Counted from the stretch's first letter, positions 1 to 8,903 are shown. The stretch: DNA of 64,000 bases from an uncultured Schaedlerella sp. (GCA_934435195.1 CAKSAJ010000007.1:41253-105252); one strand, 5' to 3'. Notes: generated by a model not told the origin, from the letters alone. Numbers and translations are program-made.

Positions 1-213
1 GGTCCGGGAGATTTGTTTGGAATCAGGCAGAGTGGTATTCTTGATTTTAAACTTGGCGATGTATTTCAGGATTCTCAGGTGCTTCAACAGGCAAGCAAAG
101 CTGCAAATCTGATTCTGGAAGAAGATCCACAACTTGAAAAAGAAAAATATCAATCTTTAAAACAACAAGTTCAAAAAATCATACAGGGAGGAATGCTTGA
201 GACAACACTATAA
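1..213 (+). CDS. recG: ATP-dependent DNA helicase RecG, C-terminal fragment
   Basis: The frame is open from the first base and ends at a TAA, so this is the 3' end of a gene that starts outside the window. The 70 visible residues begin with the motif GPGDLFGIRQSG, which matches the conserved RGPGDFxGxRQ segment near the end of RecG. It is followed by the usual helical tail (LEEDPQLEKEKYQSL). RecG is a superfamily 2 helicase that remodels stalled forks and Holliday junctions. The order recG, then rsmD and coaD, is common in Clostridia and supports the call. No helicase motifs are visible because the gene is truncated by the window edge, not by mutation. Confidence 0.88.
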   Translation, partial: GPGDLFGIRQSGILDFKLGDVFQDSQVLQQASKAANLILEEDPQLEKEKYQSLKQQVQKIIQGGMLETTL

Positions 214-264
214 TAATATAGAAAAAGATTTGAGTGTAGAAATTAAAACAGGTAAAAACTCCCA

Positions 265-293
265 GTGTAAAAGTTTGAATCCTTCACATACTA
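265..293 (+). promoter_or_regulatory. Possible sigma-G promoter of the SASP gene
   Basis: A CATACTA element at 287-293 fits the sigma-G -10 consensus CATNNTA. GTGTA lies 17 bases upstream at 265-269 and matches four of five positions of the sigma-G -35 consensus GHATR. The position, about 80 bases before the SASP start, suits forespore-specific expression. The -35 is imperfect, so this is tentative. Confidence 0.4.
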
Positions 294-374
294 TGAGTGT
301 AACAACACAGTTACAACAAATAAAAAACGTAACGAAAAGAGAGTTACAAAAAGATGCAAAAGGAGGAAACAAAC

Positions 375-581
375 ATGGCAAATCGTTCATCAAACAGAGC
401 AGCTGTGCCAGAAGCGAAAGGTGCATTAGACAAATTTAAATATGAGGTAGCAAGTGAACTTGGAGTTCCGTTGTCAGATGGATACAACGGAGATCTGACA
501 TCAAAACAGAACGGTTCTGTTGGCGGTTATATGGTGAAAAAGATGATCGAGCAGCAGGAAAAACAGATGGCAGGTAAATAA
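375..581 (+). CDS. Alpha/beta-type small acid-soluble spore protein
   Basis: This 68-residue protein (MANRSSNRAAVPEAK...) is a DNA-binding SASP, which coats and protects spore DNA in the forespore. The GPR protease cleavage region is visible as KYEVASELGV (near residues 24-33), followed by the family's second conserved block, YNGDLTSKQNGSVGG. The start at 375 is preferred over an in-frame ATG at 354 because AGGAGG lies at 360-365, correctly spaced for 375, and the family begins with MANR or similar. It sits alone between recG and rsmD, with a possible sigma-G promoter upstream and a terminator downstream, so it is probably its own transcription unit. It shows that the organism belongs to a spore-forming lineage. 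Confidence 0.95.
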   Translation: MANRSSNRAAVPEAKGALDKFKYEVASELGVPLSDGYNGDLTSKQNGSVGGYMVKKMIEQQEKQMAGK

Positions 582-606
582 CAACCATAGAAAATATGAA
601 GAAAAG

Positions 607-636
607 GCACTTAGGAATTGACCTAGGTGCTTTTTT
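607..636 (+). terminator. Rho-independent terminator after the SASP gene
   Basis: A 9-bp stem (607-615 with 622-630, one G-T pair) with a 6-base loop is followed by six T residues. It ends the SASP transcript before rsmD. Confidence 0.85.
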
Positions 637-672
637 CTGCTAAAATTCACCATGTTAGACAGGAGGAGTCTT

Positions 673-1242
673 ATGAGAGTAATAGCAGGAAGTGCAAAAC
701 GATTACAATTAAAAACACTGGATGGGATGGAGACGAGGCCGACAACAGACCGAATTAAAGAAACATTGTTTAATATGATTTCTCCATATATTTATGACAG
801 TATATTTTTAGATCTGTTCAGTGGAAGTGGAGGAATCGGAATAGAGGCACTTAGCAGAGGTGCGAAAGAAGCAGTATTTGTGGAAAAGAATCCTCGTGCG
901 ATGGAGTGTATTAAAGAAAACTTAAAATATACAAAATTAGATAAGAAAGCGATGACTATGACAAAGGATGTTATGACAGCTTTGTATCAATTAGAAGGTG
1001 AAAAAACCTTCGATTATATTTTTATGGATCCGCCATATAATCAGGAACTGGAGAAGATGGTACTATCTTACTTGTCGAAATCAGAACTGGTTTATGAAGA
1101 TACCGTAATTATCGTAGAAGCTTCATTGGATACAGATTTTTCTTATCTGGAACAGATGGGATTTCGAATGATTAAAACAAAAGAATATAAAACAAACAAA
1201 CATGTCTTTATAGAAAAAGAGGGGAAACAAGAAATATGTTAA
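673..1242 (+). CDS. rsmD: 16S rRNA (guanine(966)-N(2))-methyltransferase RsmD
   Basis: The 189-residue protein starts MRVIAGSAKR, as RsmD proteins do. It has the SAM-binding motif LDLFSGSGGIGIEAL at about residues 46-60 and the catalytic DPPY tetrad at 119-122. RsmD methylates N2 of G966 in 16S rRNA during 30S assembly in the cytoplasm. The start at 673 is chosen over the in-frame ATG at 652 because AGGAGG at 661-666 is ideally placed for 673. The last 7 bases overlap coaD, and rsmD-coaD is a very widespread pair, so the two genes are surely cotranscribed and translationally coupled. Confidence 0.95.
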   Translation: MRVIAGSAKRLQLKTLDGMETRPTTDRIKETLFNMISPYIYDSIFLDLFSGSGGIGIEALSRGAKEAVFVEKNPRAMECIKENLKYTKLDKKAMTMTKDVMTALYQLEGEKTFDYIFMDPPYNQELEKMVLSYLSKSELVYEDTVIIVEASLDTDFSYLEQMGFRMIKTKEYKTNKHVFIEKEGKQEIC

Positions 1243-1727
1243 GAGCAATATATCCGGGAAGCTTTGATCCGGTTACAAATGGACATCTGGACGTGATCAG
1301 AAGATCTAGTAAAATGGTTGACGAATTGATTGTCGGAGTGCTGAATAATAATGCTAAAATGCCGTTGTTTTCTGTCGAAGAACGTGTTAAAATGTTAGAG
1401 GAAGTGACAAAAGATATACCAAATGTTCGGATTTATCCTTTTGATGGGTTGTTGATCGATTTTGCCGCCAAGATGGAGGCGGGAGTTGTAATTCGTGGCT
1501 TGCGTGCAATTACAGATTTTGAATATGAGTTACAGATGTCCCAGACGAATCACAAACTGAATCCGGACGTTGAGACCATATTTTTGACGACTAGTATAGA
1601 GTATTCATATTTAAGTTCTACAACTGTAAAAGAAATTGCTTCATACAACGGAGACATTACACAGTTTGTGCCGGAAGCAGTGGTTGGAAAGCTTGAACAG
1701 AAGATGAAAGAAAAAAGGAGAGTATAA
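1236..1727 (+). CDS. coaD: Pantetheine-phosphate adenylyltransferase
   Basis: CoaD transfers AMP from ATP to 4'-phosphopantetheine, giving dephospho-CoA, the penultimate step of coenzyme A synthesis. The 163 residues have the usual family length. The nucleotidyltransferase motif TNGH is at 14-17 in the context YPGSFDPVTNGH, and the second ATP-binding motif SSTTVKE is at 127-133. It overlaps rsmD by 7 bases and is followed after 2 bases by the coiled-coil gene at 1730, so all three are probably one operon. Confidence 0.97.
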   Translation: MLRAIYPGSFDPVTNGHLDVIRRSSKMVDELIVGVLNNNAKMPLFSVEERVKMLEEVTKDIPNVRIYPFDGLLIDFAAKMEAGVVIRGLRAITDFEYELQMSQTNHKLNPDVETIFLTTSIEYSYLSSTTVKEIASYNGDITQFVPEAVVGKLEQKMKEKRRV

Positions 1728-1729
1728 TC

Positions 1730-2302
1730 ATGAGCAGTCGTATTGAACAGATTATTGAAGAGATTGAAGAGTACATTGACAGAGATTGTAAATATCAGCC
1801 ATTGTCTACTACTAAAATTATTGTTAACAAAGAGCATTTAGACGAATTGTTAAGAGAGCTTCGTATGAAAACACCAGATGAGATCAAACGTTATCAGAAG
1901 ATTATCGCTAATCGAGATGCGATTCTGGCAGATGCACAGGCAAAAGCCGATGCAATGATCGAAGAAGCACAGGTACAGACAACAGAACTTGTAAGTGAAC
2001 ATGAGATTATGCAGCAGGCATATGCACAGGCAAACGAGATTGTGACACAGGCTACTGCACAGGCACAGGAGATTGTTGACAATGCTACTTCTGATGCAAA
2101 TGCAATTCGTATGGGAGCAATCCAGTATACGGATGATCTTCTTTCTAATGCGGAGAACATTATTGGACATACTTTGGACAGTTATTCTACAAAATATGAT
2201 GGACTGATCAATTCATTGCAGGAGTGCTATGACGTAGTACGTTCAAATCGTGCAGAACTTGTACAGGATGATGGACTTGTTCCGGAGGATGTAGATGCAT
2301 AG
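1730..2302 (+). CDS. Coiled-coil protein of unknown function
   Basis: This 190-residue soluble protein has no transmembrane segment. The first 45 residues hold the segment RIEQIIEEIEEYIDRD and a conserved-looking YQPLSTTKIIVNKEHLDELL. The middle (about 60-135) is an Ala/Gln/Glu-rich helix with short repeats of the AQA type, predicted by eye to be coiled coil. The C-terminal 45 residues are acidic. Similar proteins in Clostridia are labelled 'ATPase' or F0 subunit b-like because of this helix, but no Walker motif is present and there is no membrane anchor, so that name is not supported. It begins 2 bases after coaD with RBS AAGGAG inside the coaD tail, so it belongs to the coaD operon. A DivIVA- or GrpE-like scaffolding role is conceivable, but the function is unknown. 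Confidence 0.75.
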   Translation: MSSRIEQIIEEIEEYIDRDCKYQPLSTTKIIVNKEHLDELLRELRMKTPDEIKRYQKIIANRDAILADAQAKADAMIEEAQVQTTELVSEHEIMQQAYAQANEIVTQATAQAQEIVDNATSDANAIRMGAIQYTDDLLSNAENIIGHTLDSYSTKYDGLINSLQECYDVVRSNRAELVQDDGLVPEDVDA

Positions 2303-2318
2303 AAGTTTTTCTGGTAAT

Positions 2319-3257
2319 TTAAAATAGAGAGACAAGAGTGTATTGAATTTTACAATAAAGCATACATAGAATACTGGCGGTCACTGCGGCTGCCAGTTTT
2401 TGTTTTGTATAGGAACATATGGACAAATCGGTATCATGAAGCATACAATTAGTTTGGGCAACAGAGCAGAAACCTCCAAAGGCTGTGAGTCCTGTGCAAA
2501 GAATATATCGTGCCTGGAAAGAAAATGGAAGATCCATAAGAAGTTTGAGCCCATTTGTAATTTCGAGAGAAGAAAAGAATATCTGGAAAATAGGGGAACG
2601 GAATGGGATTTGCTGACAAAGTGTTAACAAGACAGAAAAAAATATGATATATCCGCCTATTTTTACAAGTGATTCAAAGGTGTCAAGAATCGCAAGATCA
2701 AAGGCCTCTATAGACCAGACAGGTTTGTGGAATAGAAAATGTTTATCTAACGGTGTAAAATGATAGTGCTTCCGTTCGAAAATACTGATGAGGTATGACG
2801 AGAAAAATAAAATAAAGAGAGTAGGGATTAAAAGTTTCTCTTTATTTAATGTTTTAAGTACAAGATAATTCATGACAAAAGAAGGACTTGTGTTGTTACA
2901 GAAAGATAACAAATAACGGCCTTCTTCTTGTGGAATGAGCCCATCACGTACAAAGTCCGCAACTGTTTTCGCACCGAGAGGATAACCACACAAAAATCCA
3001 ACCAGAATACAATAACTGGAAGGTTGGGATACACCGAATATGTAAGAAATGAAACTGCCAAACATGTTTGTGATATAGCAGATATTTCTTGTAGATAAAA
3101 GAAAAGTGCTCAATAAGAGAAACGGAAACAAAGTAGGAATAATAATGTGAAACCAGAGCAAGAGTCCGTTTGAGGCTCCAAGTAAAACTGCTTTTGGAAA
3201 AATAAGCATAGATACAAACAAGATAACACTGGAAATACCAAGAAATGTTTTTTTCAT
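2319..3257 (-). CDS. ylbJ: Sporulation integral membrane protein YlbJ-like
   Basis: A 312-residue polytopic membrane protein with about eight hydrophobic segments. The block GFLCGYPLGAKTVADFVRDG and the following CNNTSPSF match the nucleoside-recognition/Gate fold shared by YlbJ and SpmA/SpmB. YlbJ is needed for spore cortex formation in Bacillus, and in Clostridia it commonly lies next to rsmD-coaD. An in-frame start at 3317 exists, but 3257 (MKKTFLG) is preferred because GGAG sits about 8 bases upstream on this strand and the signal-like first membrane segment then starts at residue 2. It is convergent with the coaD operon, with only 16 bases between stops. B. subtilis YlbJ is longer, at about 400 residues. 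Confidence 0.8.
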   Translation of the reverse strand: MKKTFLGISSVILFVSMLIFPKAVLLGASNGLLLWFHIIIPTLFPFLLLSTFLLSTRNICYITNMFGSFISYIFGVSQPSSYCILVGFLCGYPLGAKTVADFVRDGLIPQEEGRYLLSFCNNTSPSFVMNYLVLKTLNKEKLLIPTLFILFFSSYLISIFERKHYHFTPLDKHFLFHKPVWSIEAFDLAILDTFESLVKIGGYIIFFSVLLTLCQQIPFRSPIFQIFFSSLEITNGLKLLMDLPFSFQARYILCTGLTAFGGFCSVAQTNCMLHDTDLSICSYTKQKLAAAVTASILCMLYCKIQYTLVSLF

Positions 3258-3416
3258 AAAGAGTACTCCATTCCGATGGTCCAAGAAAAGACGGGTTACT
3301 AAAGATATATGAAACAACTTGATTTTTTATGATTCCTGTGACACAATGAAGTATGATGTGATTATTGCATATAATGTGAAAGACAGTGAAAATAAAGACA
3401 CGAGGAATGTAATAGA

Positions 3417-4811
3417 ATGATAAAATTACCGGAAAAATTTGAGAATAAAATGAAAGAATTACTGCAGGACGAATATGATGATTATTTGCAGTGTTATGAT
3501 GAACCGCGCTATTATGGATTGCGTGTGAATACAAATAAAATATCAGTAGAAGATTTTTTGAAGATTGCGCCATGGCCATTAACACCGGTTCCATGGATAC
3601 CAAATGGATTTTATTATGATGGAGATAAAATACAGCCGTCGAAACATCCATATTATTTTGCAGGATTGTATTATCTTCAGGAGCCAAGTGCAATGACACC
3701 TGCAAGCCGTATTCCGGTTGAGCCAGGAGAACGTGTTCTGGATGTATGTGCTGCTCCTGGAGGAAAAGCTACAGAATTAGGAGCAAAACTAAAAGGAGAG
3801 GGTGTACTGATCGCCAATGATATCAGCAATTCAAGAGCAAGAGGGCTGCTTAAAAATCTGGAACTCTTTGGTATTGGCAATATGATGGTGATCAGTGAAG
3901 AGCCGGGAAAACTTGTGGAATATTTTCCAGAGTATTTTGATAAGATATTAATTGATGCACCTTGTTCCGGAGAGGGAATGTTCCGAAAAGATAAAAAGAT
4001 GGTAAAAGCATGGGAAGAGCATGGACCGGAATTCTTTTCAAAATTGCAAAGAAGTATCATTACACAGGCAGCAGCAATGTTGAAACCGGGTGGAATGATA
4101 TTATATTCAACCTGCACGTTTGATCCGTTGGAAAATGAGAAAACAGTAGAATACCTGCTTGAGACATGTCCTGAGTTTAAAATTTGTGACATGGAGGGAT
4201 ATGAGGGCTTCTGTGAAGGAATTCCGAAATATGTTGAAGATCATAGTGAAGAATATCGCAAGACAGTTCGTATTTTCCCACATAAGATGCAAGGAGAAGG
4301 TCATTATCTTGCTTTAGTAAAGAAAGGTGATGATAATACAGAAAGAAAAAATGAAAAAACAGCAAAACCTAAAAGTGGGGCAAAAAAACTTCCAGAAGAA
4401 TTGGAACAGTTTTTAAAGGAGCTGGCGTGGGATATTGATAAATCTCGATTGGATATTCGTGAAGAGCGTGTTTACTATATGCCAGAGAATCTTCCGATGT
4501 TAAAAGGAGTGCGTTTCCTTCGTTCAGGACTTTTGCTGGGAGAAGTGAAAAAGAATCGTTTTGAGCCAAGTCAGGCGCTTGCGATGTGTCTAAAAAAGGA
4601 GGAATATCCACGCATATTAGATTTGCCGGTGTCAGACGACAGAGTAATAAAATACTTAAAAGGGGAAACACTGGATGTAGAAGATATTACTTCAAGGAAA
4701 GAAAAAGGATGGTATCTTGTCTGTGTAGATGGATATCCGTTAGGCTTTGGAAAACTTGCAAATCAGACGTTGAAGAATAAATATCTTCCGGGTTGGCGTT
4801 GGATGTCATAA
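3417..4811 (+). CDS. RsmF/RsmB-type rRNA cytosine-5 methyltransferase
   Basis: A 464-residue member of the NOL1/NOP2/Sun family, which methylates C5 of cytosine in RNA using SAM. The motif DVCAAPGG (residues 109-116) binds SAM. The two catalytic cysteines are Cys183 in DAPCSG and Cys233 in YSTCTF. The N-terminal part is the short family domain. The C-terminal third (about 320-464, ending YPLGFGKLANQTLKNKYLPGWRW) resembles the PUA-like domain of RsmF (YebU), so an rRNA target is more likely than tRNA. The exact cytosine cannot be read from sequence. GAGGA lies about 9 bases before the ATG. It heads a run of RNA-modification genes. Confidence 0.9.
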   Translation: MIKLPEKFENKMKELLQDEYDDYLQCYDEPRYYGLRVNTNKISVEDFLKIAPWPLTPVPWIPNGFYYDGDKIQPSKHPYYFAGLYYLQEPSAMTPASRIPVEPGERVLDVCAAPGGKATELGAKLKGEGVLIANDISNSRARGLLKNLELFGIGNMMVISEEPGKLVEYFPEYFDKILIDAPCSGEGMFRKDKKMVKAWEEHGPEFFSKLQRSIITQAAAMLKPGGMILYSTCTFDPLENEKTVEYLLETCPEFKICDMEGYEGFCEGIPKYVEDHSEEYRKTVRIFPHKMQGEGHYLALVKKGDDNTERKNEKTAKPKSGAKKLPEELEQFLKELAWDIDKSRLDIREERVYYMPENLPMLKGVRFLRSGLLLGEVKKNRFEPSQALAMCLKKEEYPRILDLPVSDDRVIKYLKGETLDVEDITSRKEKGWYLVCVDGYPLGFGKLANQTLKNKYLPGWRWMS

Positions 4812-4863
4812 TAAGGAACACTTTTAAAGGCCGGTGTTAAGCATTTAAAGTAGGAGAAGAAAG

Positions 4864-5580
4864 ATGAAAATTAGATTGGATAAGTATCTTGCTGATATGG
4901 GAAAGGGTACACGAAGTGAAGTAAAGAAAGCGATTGGTAAAGGACTTGTCCGGGTAAATAATGAGATTGTCAAGAAGCCGGAAACAAAGCTGGATACAGA
5001 TTCAGACCATGTTTTGTTTGACGGTGTTTTGGTGGGATATGCACAGTATGAATATTATATGTTAAATAAGCCGGCCGGTGTGATTTCAGCAACGGAAGAT
5101 AAACGCGAAAAAACAGTAATAGATTTAATTACAGAGAAGAAGAGAAAAGATCTTTTCCCTGTCGGAAGACTTGATCGAGATACAGAAGGATTGTTGCTTA
5201 TTTCAAATGATGGTGAACTTGCACATAGACTTTTGTCACCATCAAAGCATGTGGATAAAGTGTATTATGCAAAAATTGATGGTAAGGTAACAATTGAAGA
5301 TGTAGAGGCATTTCAACAAGGGGTTGACATAGGAGAAGAGAAATTGACTCGTCCTGCAAAGCTTCGGATTTTAAAATCAGGAACACAGTCAGAAATTGAG
5401 CTTACGATATGCGAAGGTAAGTTTCATCAAGTAAAGAGAATGTTTCAGGCAGTAGGAAAAGAAGTAGTATATTTGAAACGTCTTCAGATGGGAACATTAA
5501 TTTTAGACGAATCATTGAAGCCGGGAGAATACCGTGAATTGACAGAACAGGAGATTGCAGATTTATGTTTTTACCAATAA
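4864..5580 (+). CDS. RsuA/RluB-family pseudouridine synthase
   Basis: A 238-residue enzyme that isomerises a specific uridine to pseudouridine in ribosomal RNA. The N-terminal S4 RNA-binding domain (residues 1 to about 48, starting MKIRLDKYLADMGKGTRSE) is followed by the catalytic domain with the motif GRLDRDTEGLLL, in which Asp104 is the nucleophile. MLNKPAG at 66-72 and the KFHQVKRMF segment are typical of the RsuA branch, which modifies 16S U516 or 23S U2605. The sequence alone does not decide between these. It overlaps the next gene by 16 bases, which suggests translational coupling. Confidence 0.9.
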   Translation: MKIRLDKYLADMGKGTRSEVKKAIGKGLVRVNNEIVKKPETKLDTDSDHVLFDGVLVGYAQYEYYMLNKPAGVISATEDKREKTVIDLITEKKRKDLFPVGRLDRDTEGLLLISNDGELAHRLLSPSKHVDKVYYAKIDGKVTIEDVEAFQQGVDIGEEKLTRPAKLRILKSGTQSEIELTICEGKFHQVKRMFQAVGKEVVYLKRLQMGTLILDESLKPGEYRELTEQEIADLCFYQ

Positions 5581-7508
5581 GTAAAGAAGATATGAAGAAG
5601 AGAGGATGGGAGCAGGTAGACTTCGTATATGTAATTGGAGATGCCTATGTGGACCATCCTTCTTTTGGTCATGCAATTATAAGCAGAATATTGGAATCCA
5701 GGGGATATAAAGTGGGGATTATATCACAACCAGACTGGAAAGATAAAAATAGTGTAACGATTTTTGGAGAACCAAGACTTGGTTTTCTTGTATCGGCAGG
5801 AAATATGGATTCCATGGTAAACCATTATTCTGTTTCGAAAAAAAGAAGACCATCCGATGCGTATACACCCGGAGGAGTGATGGGGAAGCGACCAGACTAT
5901 GCGGCGGTTGTATATGGCAATCTAATTCGTCAGACTTATAAGAATACACCAATTATTCTTGGCGGAATCGAGGCAAGTTTACGCCGATTGGCACATTATG
6001 ATTATTGGTCAGATAAAGTGAAGCGTTCTGTTCTGCTAGATTCAGGGGCAGATATGATTTCTTATGGAATGGGCGAGCGCTCTATTGTAGAGATTGCAGA
6101 TGCATTGAATGCAGGAATTGAAATACAGGATCTTACGTATTTAGACGGAACGGTTGTAAAAGTGAAAGATCTCGATTCTATATATGATGCCGAGATTTTA
6201 CCTGGTTTTGAGGAAATAAAGGAAAGCAAAGAAACTTATGCCAGAAGTTTCTATAAGCAATATTGTAATACAGATCCTTTCTCTGGGAAAAGATTGGTTG
6301 AACCATATAACGAACATTTATATGTGGTGCAGAACCCACCGGCAAAACCACTTACACAGATGGAAATGGATGATGTGTATGCACTGCCTTATATGAGAAC
6401 CTTTCATCCGTCATATAAAAAAGATGGTGGGATTCCTGCAGCAAAGGAAATACAATTTAGTCTGATCAGTAATAGAGGGTGTTTTGGAGGATGCAGCTTC
6501 TGCGCATTGACATTCCATCAGGGACGTATTATTCAGACACGTAGTAAAGAATCGCTGGTCCAGGAGGCAAAATTATGTGTTCAGGAGCCAGAGTTTAAAG
6601 GATATATTCACGATGTTGGCGGACCAACAGCGAATTTCAGACAACCTGCATGTAAAAAGCAATTAAAATATGGGGCATGTACGAATAAGCAATGTTTGTT
6701 TCCGGAACCATGTAAGAACTTAGTTGCAGACCATAAAGAATATATTGATATATTGCGTACATTGAGAAGTCTGCCAAAAGTGAAAAAGGTATTTATCCGT
6801 TCTGGTATTCGATTTGATTATTTGCTTGCAGACAAAGATCCGGCATTTTTAAAAGAACTCTGTGAATATCATGTCAGTGGACAACTAAAAGTTGCTCCGG
6901 AGCATGTTTCAGATGCAGTATTGCAGAAGATGGGAAAACCGAAAAATTCAGTGTATGAGACATTTACAAAGAAATTTTATAAGATAAATGAACAGTTGGG
7001 AAAAAAACAATATCTCGTACCATATTTGATGTCTTCACACCCAGGTTCGACACTGAAAGAAGCGGTGGAACTTGCTGAGTATTGCAGAGATTTAGGCTAT
7101 ATGCCGGAACAGGTACAGGATTTTTATCCAACTCCATCAACAATATCTACATGTATGTATTATACAGGATTGGATCCAAGAACAATGGAAGCGGTTTATG
7201 TACCAAAGAATCCGCATGAAAAAGCAATGCAAAGAGCACTCATACAATATCGCAATCCGGCAAATTACAATCTTGTAAAAGAGGCACTGGTTAAGGCAGG
7301 AAGAACAGATCTGATTGGATTTGACGAACAATGTCTGATACGACCTAGGCAATTTGCAAAAGAAAAGCAGGATGCAGTGCCAAAACATAAAGGCACAAAT
7401 GCACAAAAGAAAAAAGCAGGGACTCGTGCAAATTCAAAAAACAGAGTAGATTCTAAAAACAACAGAGCGCGCTCTGGAAAGCGAAACAAAACAGAGAAGA
7501 GACGATAG
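5565..7508 (+). CDS. YgiQ family radical SAM protein
   Basis: A 647-residue protein of the YgiQ family. It starts MFLPISKEDMKKRGWEQVDFV and carries the conserved GDAYVDHPSFG block near residues 25-35, both typical of the family. The [4Fe-4S] cluster ligands form a CX3CX2C motif at Cys306, Cys310 and Cys313 (RGCFGGCSFC). An extra cysteine-rich segment follows near 360-390 (CKKQLKYGACTNKQC). The N-terminal third resembles a cobalamin-binding Rossmann fold. The substrate is unknown in the family. The last 60 residues form a lysine/arginine-rich tail that may bind nucleic acid. It overlaps the upstream pseudouridine synthase by 16 bases. Confidence 0.92.
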   Translation: MFLPISKEDMKKRGWEQVDFVYVIGDAYVDHPSFGHAIISRILESRGYKVGIISQPDWKDKNSVTIFGEPRLGFLVSAGNMDSMVNHYSVSKKRRPSDAYTPGGVMGKRPDYAAVVYGNLIRQTYKNTPIILGGIEASLRRLAHYDYWSDKVKRSVLLDSGADMISYGMGERSIVEIADALNAGIEIQDLTYLDGTVVKVKDLDSIYDAEILPGFEEIKESKETYARSFYKQYCNTDPFSGKRLVEPYNEHLYVVQNPPAKPLTQMEMDDVYALPYMRTFHPSYKKDGGIPAAKEIQFSLISNRGCFGGCSFCALTFHQGRIIQTRSKESLVQEAKLCVQEPEFKGYIHDVGGPTANFRQPACKKQLKYGACTNKQCLFPEPCKNLVADHKEYIDILRTLRSLPKVKKVFIRSGIRFDYLLADKDPAFLKELCEYHVSGQLKVAPEHVSDAVLQKMGKPKNSVYETFTKKFYKINEQLGKKQYLVPYLMSSHPGSTLKEAVELAEYCRDLGYMPEQVQDFYPTPSTISTCMYYTGLDPRTMEAVYVPKNPHEKAMQRALIQYRNPANYNLVKEALVKAGRTDLIGFDEQCLIRPRQFAKEKQDAVPKHKGTNAQKKKAGTRANSKNRVDSKNNRARSGKRNKTEKRR

Positions 7509-7518
7509 GAGGTTGAAT

Positions 7519-8283
7519 ATGAAAATAGCAATCGTTACAGGAGCTTCTTCTGGAATGGGAAGAGAATTTACAAAACAAATTACACATTTCTATAAAAATC
7601 TAGACGAAATCTGGGTAATTGCCAGACGAAAAGAGCGGTTGGAAGAGTTAGAAAAAACATTGCTGGTACCAGTGAGAATATTTTGCGGGGATTTGCTCCA
7701 CCCTCCGGTTTATCATGAATTAAGGACAGCGTTAGAGGAAGAAAAGCCAGATATACGTATGCTGGTAAATGCGGCCGGATTCGGGAAAAGTGGACTGGCA
7801 GAAGATATTTTAAAGGAAGATCCAAAAGTGCAATTAAAGATGATCGACCTGAATTGTATTGCGTTATCCAGAATGACATTTTTGTGTCTGAAATATATGA
7901 AGGAAGGAAGCAGGATTATTAACCTGGCTTCTGCGGCAGCATTTTGTCCGCAACCAGAGTTTGCTGTGTACGCTGCTACAAAATCCTATGTTTTGAGTTT
8001 TTCAAGAGGATTAAACCGAGAATTAGAATCACGTAATGTTTACGTAACTGCAGTATGTCCCGGACCTGTAGACACAGAGTTCTTTGAAGTATCAGGGGAA
8101 CTGGAAAATGTGTTGAAAAAATTAACTCTTGTAAAAGCCTCAAATGTGGTCAAAAAAGCACTGCAGGATTCAAGAAAGAGAAAAGAAGTTTCAGTTTATG
8201 GAATAGCAATGAAATGTGCCTGGGCAGGGACAAAAGTGATTCCACATTCTGTGATATTAAAAGCAATGACGAGAAAGAAGTAA
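7519..8283 (+). CDS. Short-chain dehydrogenase/reductase
   Basis: A 254-residue classical SDR. The cofactor motif TGASSGMG is at residues 7-14, NAAG at 84-87, and the catalytic Ser138, Tyr151 and Lys155 (YAATK) are all present. Basic residues after strand 2 (ARRKERL) suggest NADPH rather than NADH. The substrate is unknown. The start is ATG 7519, because AGGAGG at 7507-7512 is 6 bases upstream, while the in-frame TTG at 7513 is too close to it. The gene follows the YgiQ gene by 10 bases and is probably in the same operon. Confidence 0.9.
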   Translation: MKIAIVTGASSGMGREFTKQITHFYKNLDEIWVIARRKERLEELEKTLLVPVRIFCGDLLHPPVYHELRTALEEEKPDIRMLVNAAGFGKSGLAEDILKEDPKVQLKMIDLNCIALSRMTFLCLKYMKEGSRIINLASAAAFCPQPEFAVYAATKSYVLSFSRGLNRELESRNVYVTAVCPGPVDTEFFEVSGELENVLKKLTLVKASNVVKKALQDSRKRKEVSVYGIAMKCAWAGTKVIPHSVILKAMTRKK

Positions 8284-8299
8284 GGAGATAATATTACAA

Positions 8300-8878
8300 A
8301 TGAAGAAAAGGAAAAAAGGTTCTCCGGGATATCTGGATTATAAAAAAAGAATGGAAATTCTTCGTGCAGTGATTTATTTTTTAATCGTTGCAGCAATCAT
8401 ATTACTGGGGTACAGCCAGACCCATACAAAGAAGAATTTACTTACAGTGGTTGGAATTGTAGGATGTCTGCCGGCCTGTAAAGTATTGGTTGGGGTGATT
8501 ACAAGGTGGCCGTATCATTCTATTGCTGTAGAGAAGGCGAAAGAGATTACTCAGAAAGCATCTCTTCTTACTTTGGCATTTGATCTTGTGGTGACAAGTA
8601 CAGAAAAAATCATGCCAATCGAGTGCGTTGCGATTTCAGGAAATAAAATATTTGGATATGTTTCTAATCCAAAAGTAGATTTGAATTATGCAGCGAAGCA
8701 TATTAAAACGATTTTGAATCAAAATCAATATGAAGGATTAACAGTAAAGTTGTTTGATCAGTATTCTGCATTTCTGGCAAGAGCAGAAGGCCTTAATAAT
8801 ATTCAGGCGATTGAGAAAAATGATATGAAAGAGTATGAAGAGGGCATAAAAAATATTATTTTAAATATTTCTCTATAA
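8300..8878 (+). CDS. Conserved hypothetical membrane protein
   Basis: A 192-residue protein I do not recognise. After a very basic N-terminus (MKKRKKGSPGYLDYKKR) come two closely spaced hydrophobic segments at about residues 20-42 and 45-65. A soluble C-terminal domain of about 120 residues follows, presumably on the cytoplasmic side by the positive-inside rule. The soluble part has no cysteine cluster or nucleotide-binding motif. It lies 16 bases after the SDR gene and 25 bases before the RluD-like gene, inside the same + strand run, so it is likely cotranscribed with them. Confidence 0.75.
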   Translation: MKKRKKGSPGYLDYKKRMEILRAVIYFLIVAAIILLGYSQTHTKKNLLTVVGIVGCLPACKVLVGVITRWPYHSIAVEKAKEITQKASLLTLAFDLVVTSTEKIMPIECVAISGNKIFGYVSNPKVDLNYAAKHIKTILNQNQYEGLTVKLFDQYSAFLARAEGLNNIQAIEKNDMKEYEEGIKNIILNISL

Positions 8879-8903
8879 AAGCAGATAAAGAAAAGGATAT
8901 ATT

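Noticed and set aside
197..439. 80-codon open frame over the start of the SASP gene
   Set aside because: It lacks a good ribosome binding site, overlaps the SASP gene in another frame, and has no domain.
1894..2160. Antisense open frame rich in Cys, Ala and Ser
   Set aside because: It is a by-product of the Ala/Gln codon pattern of the coiled-coil gene on the other strand. No RBS.
2944..3705. 253-codon antisense frame over ylbJ and the RsmF-like gene
   Set aside because: It crosses two conserved genes and their promoter region, and its composition is that of a shadow frame.
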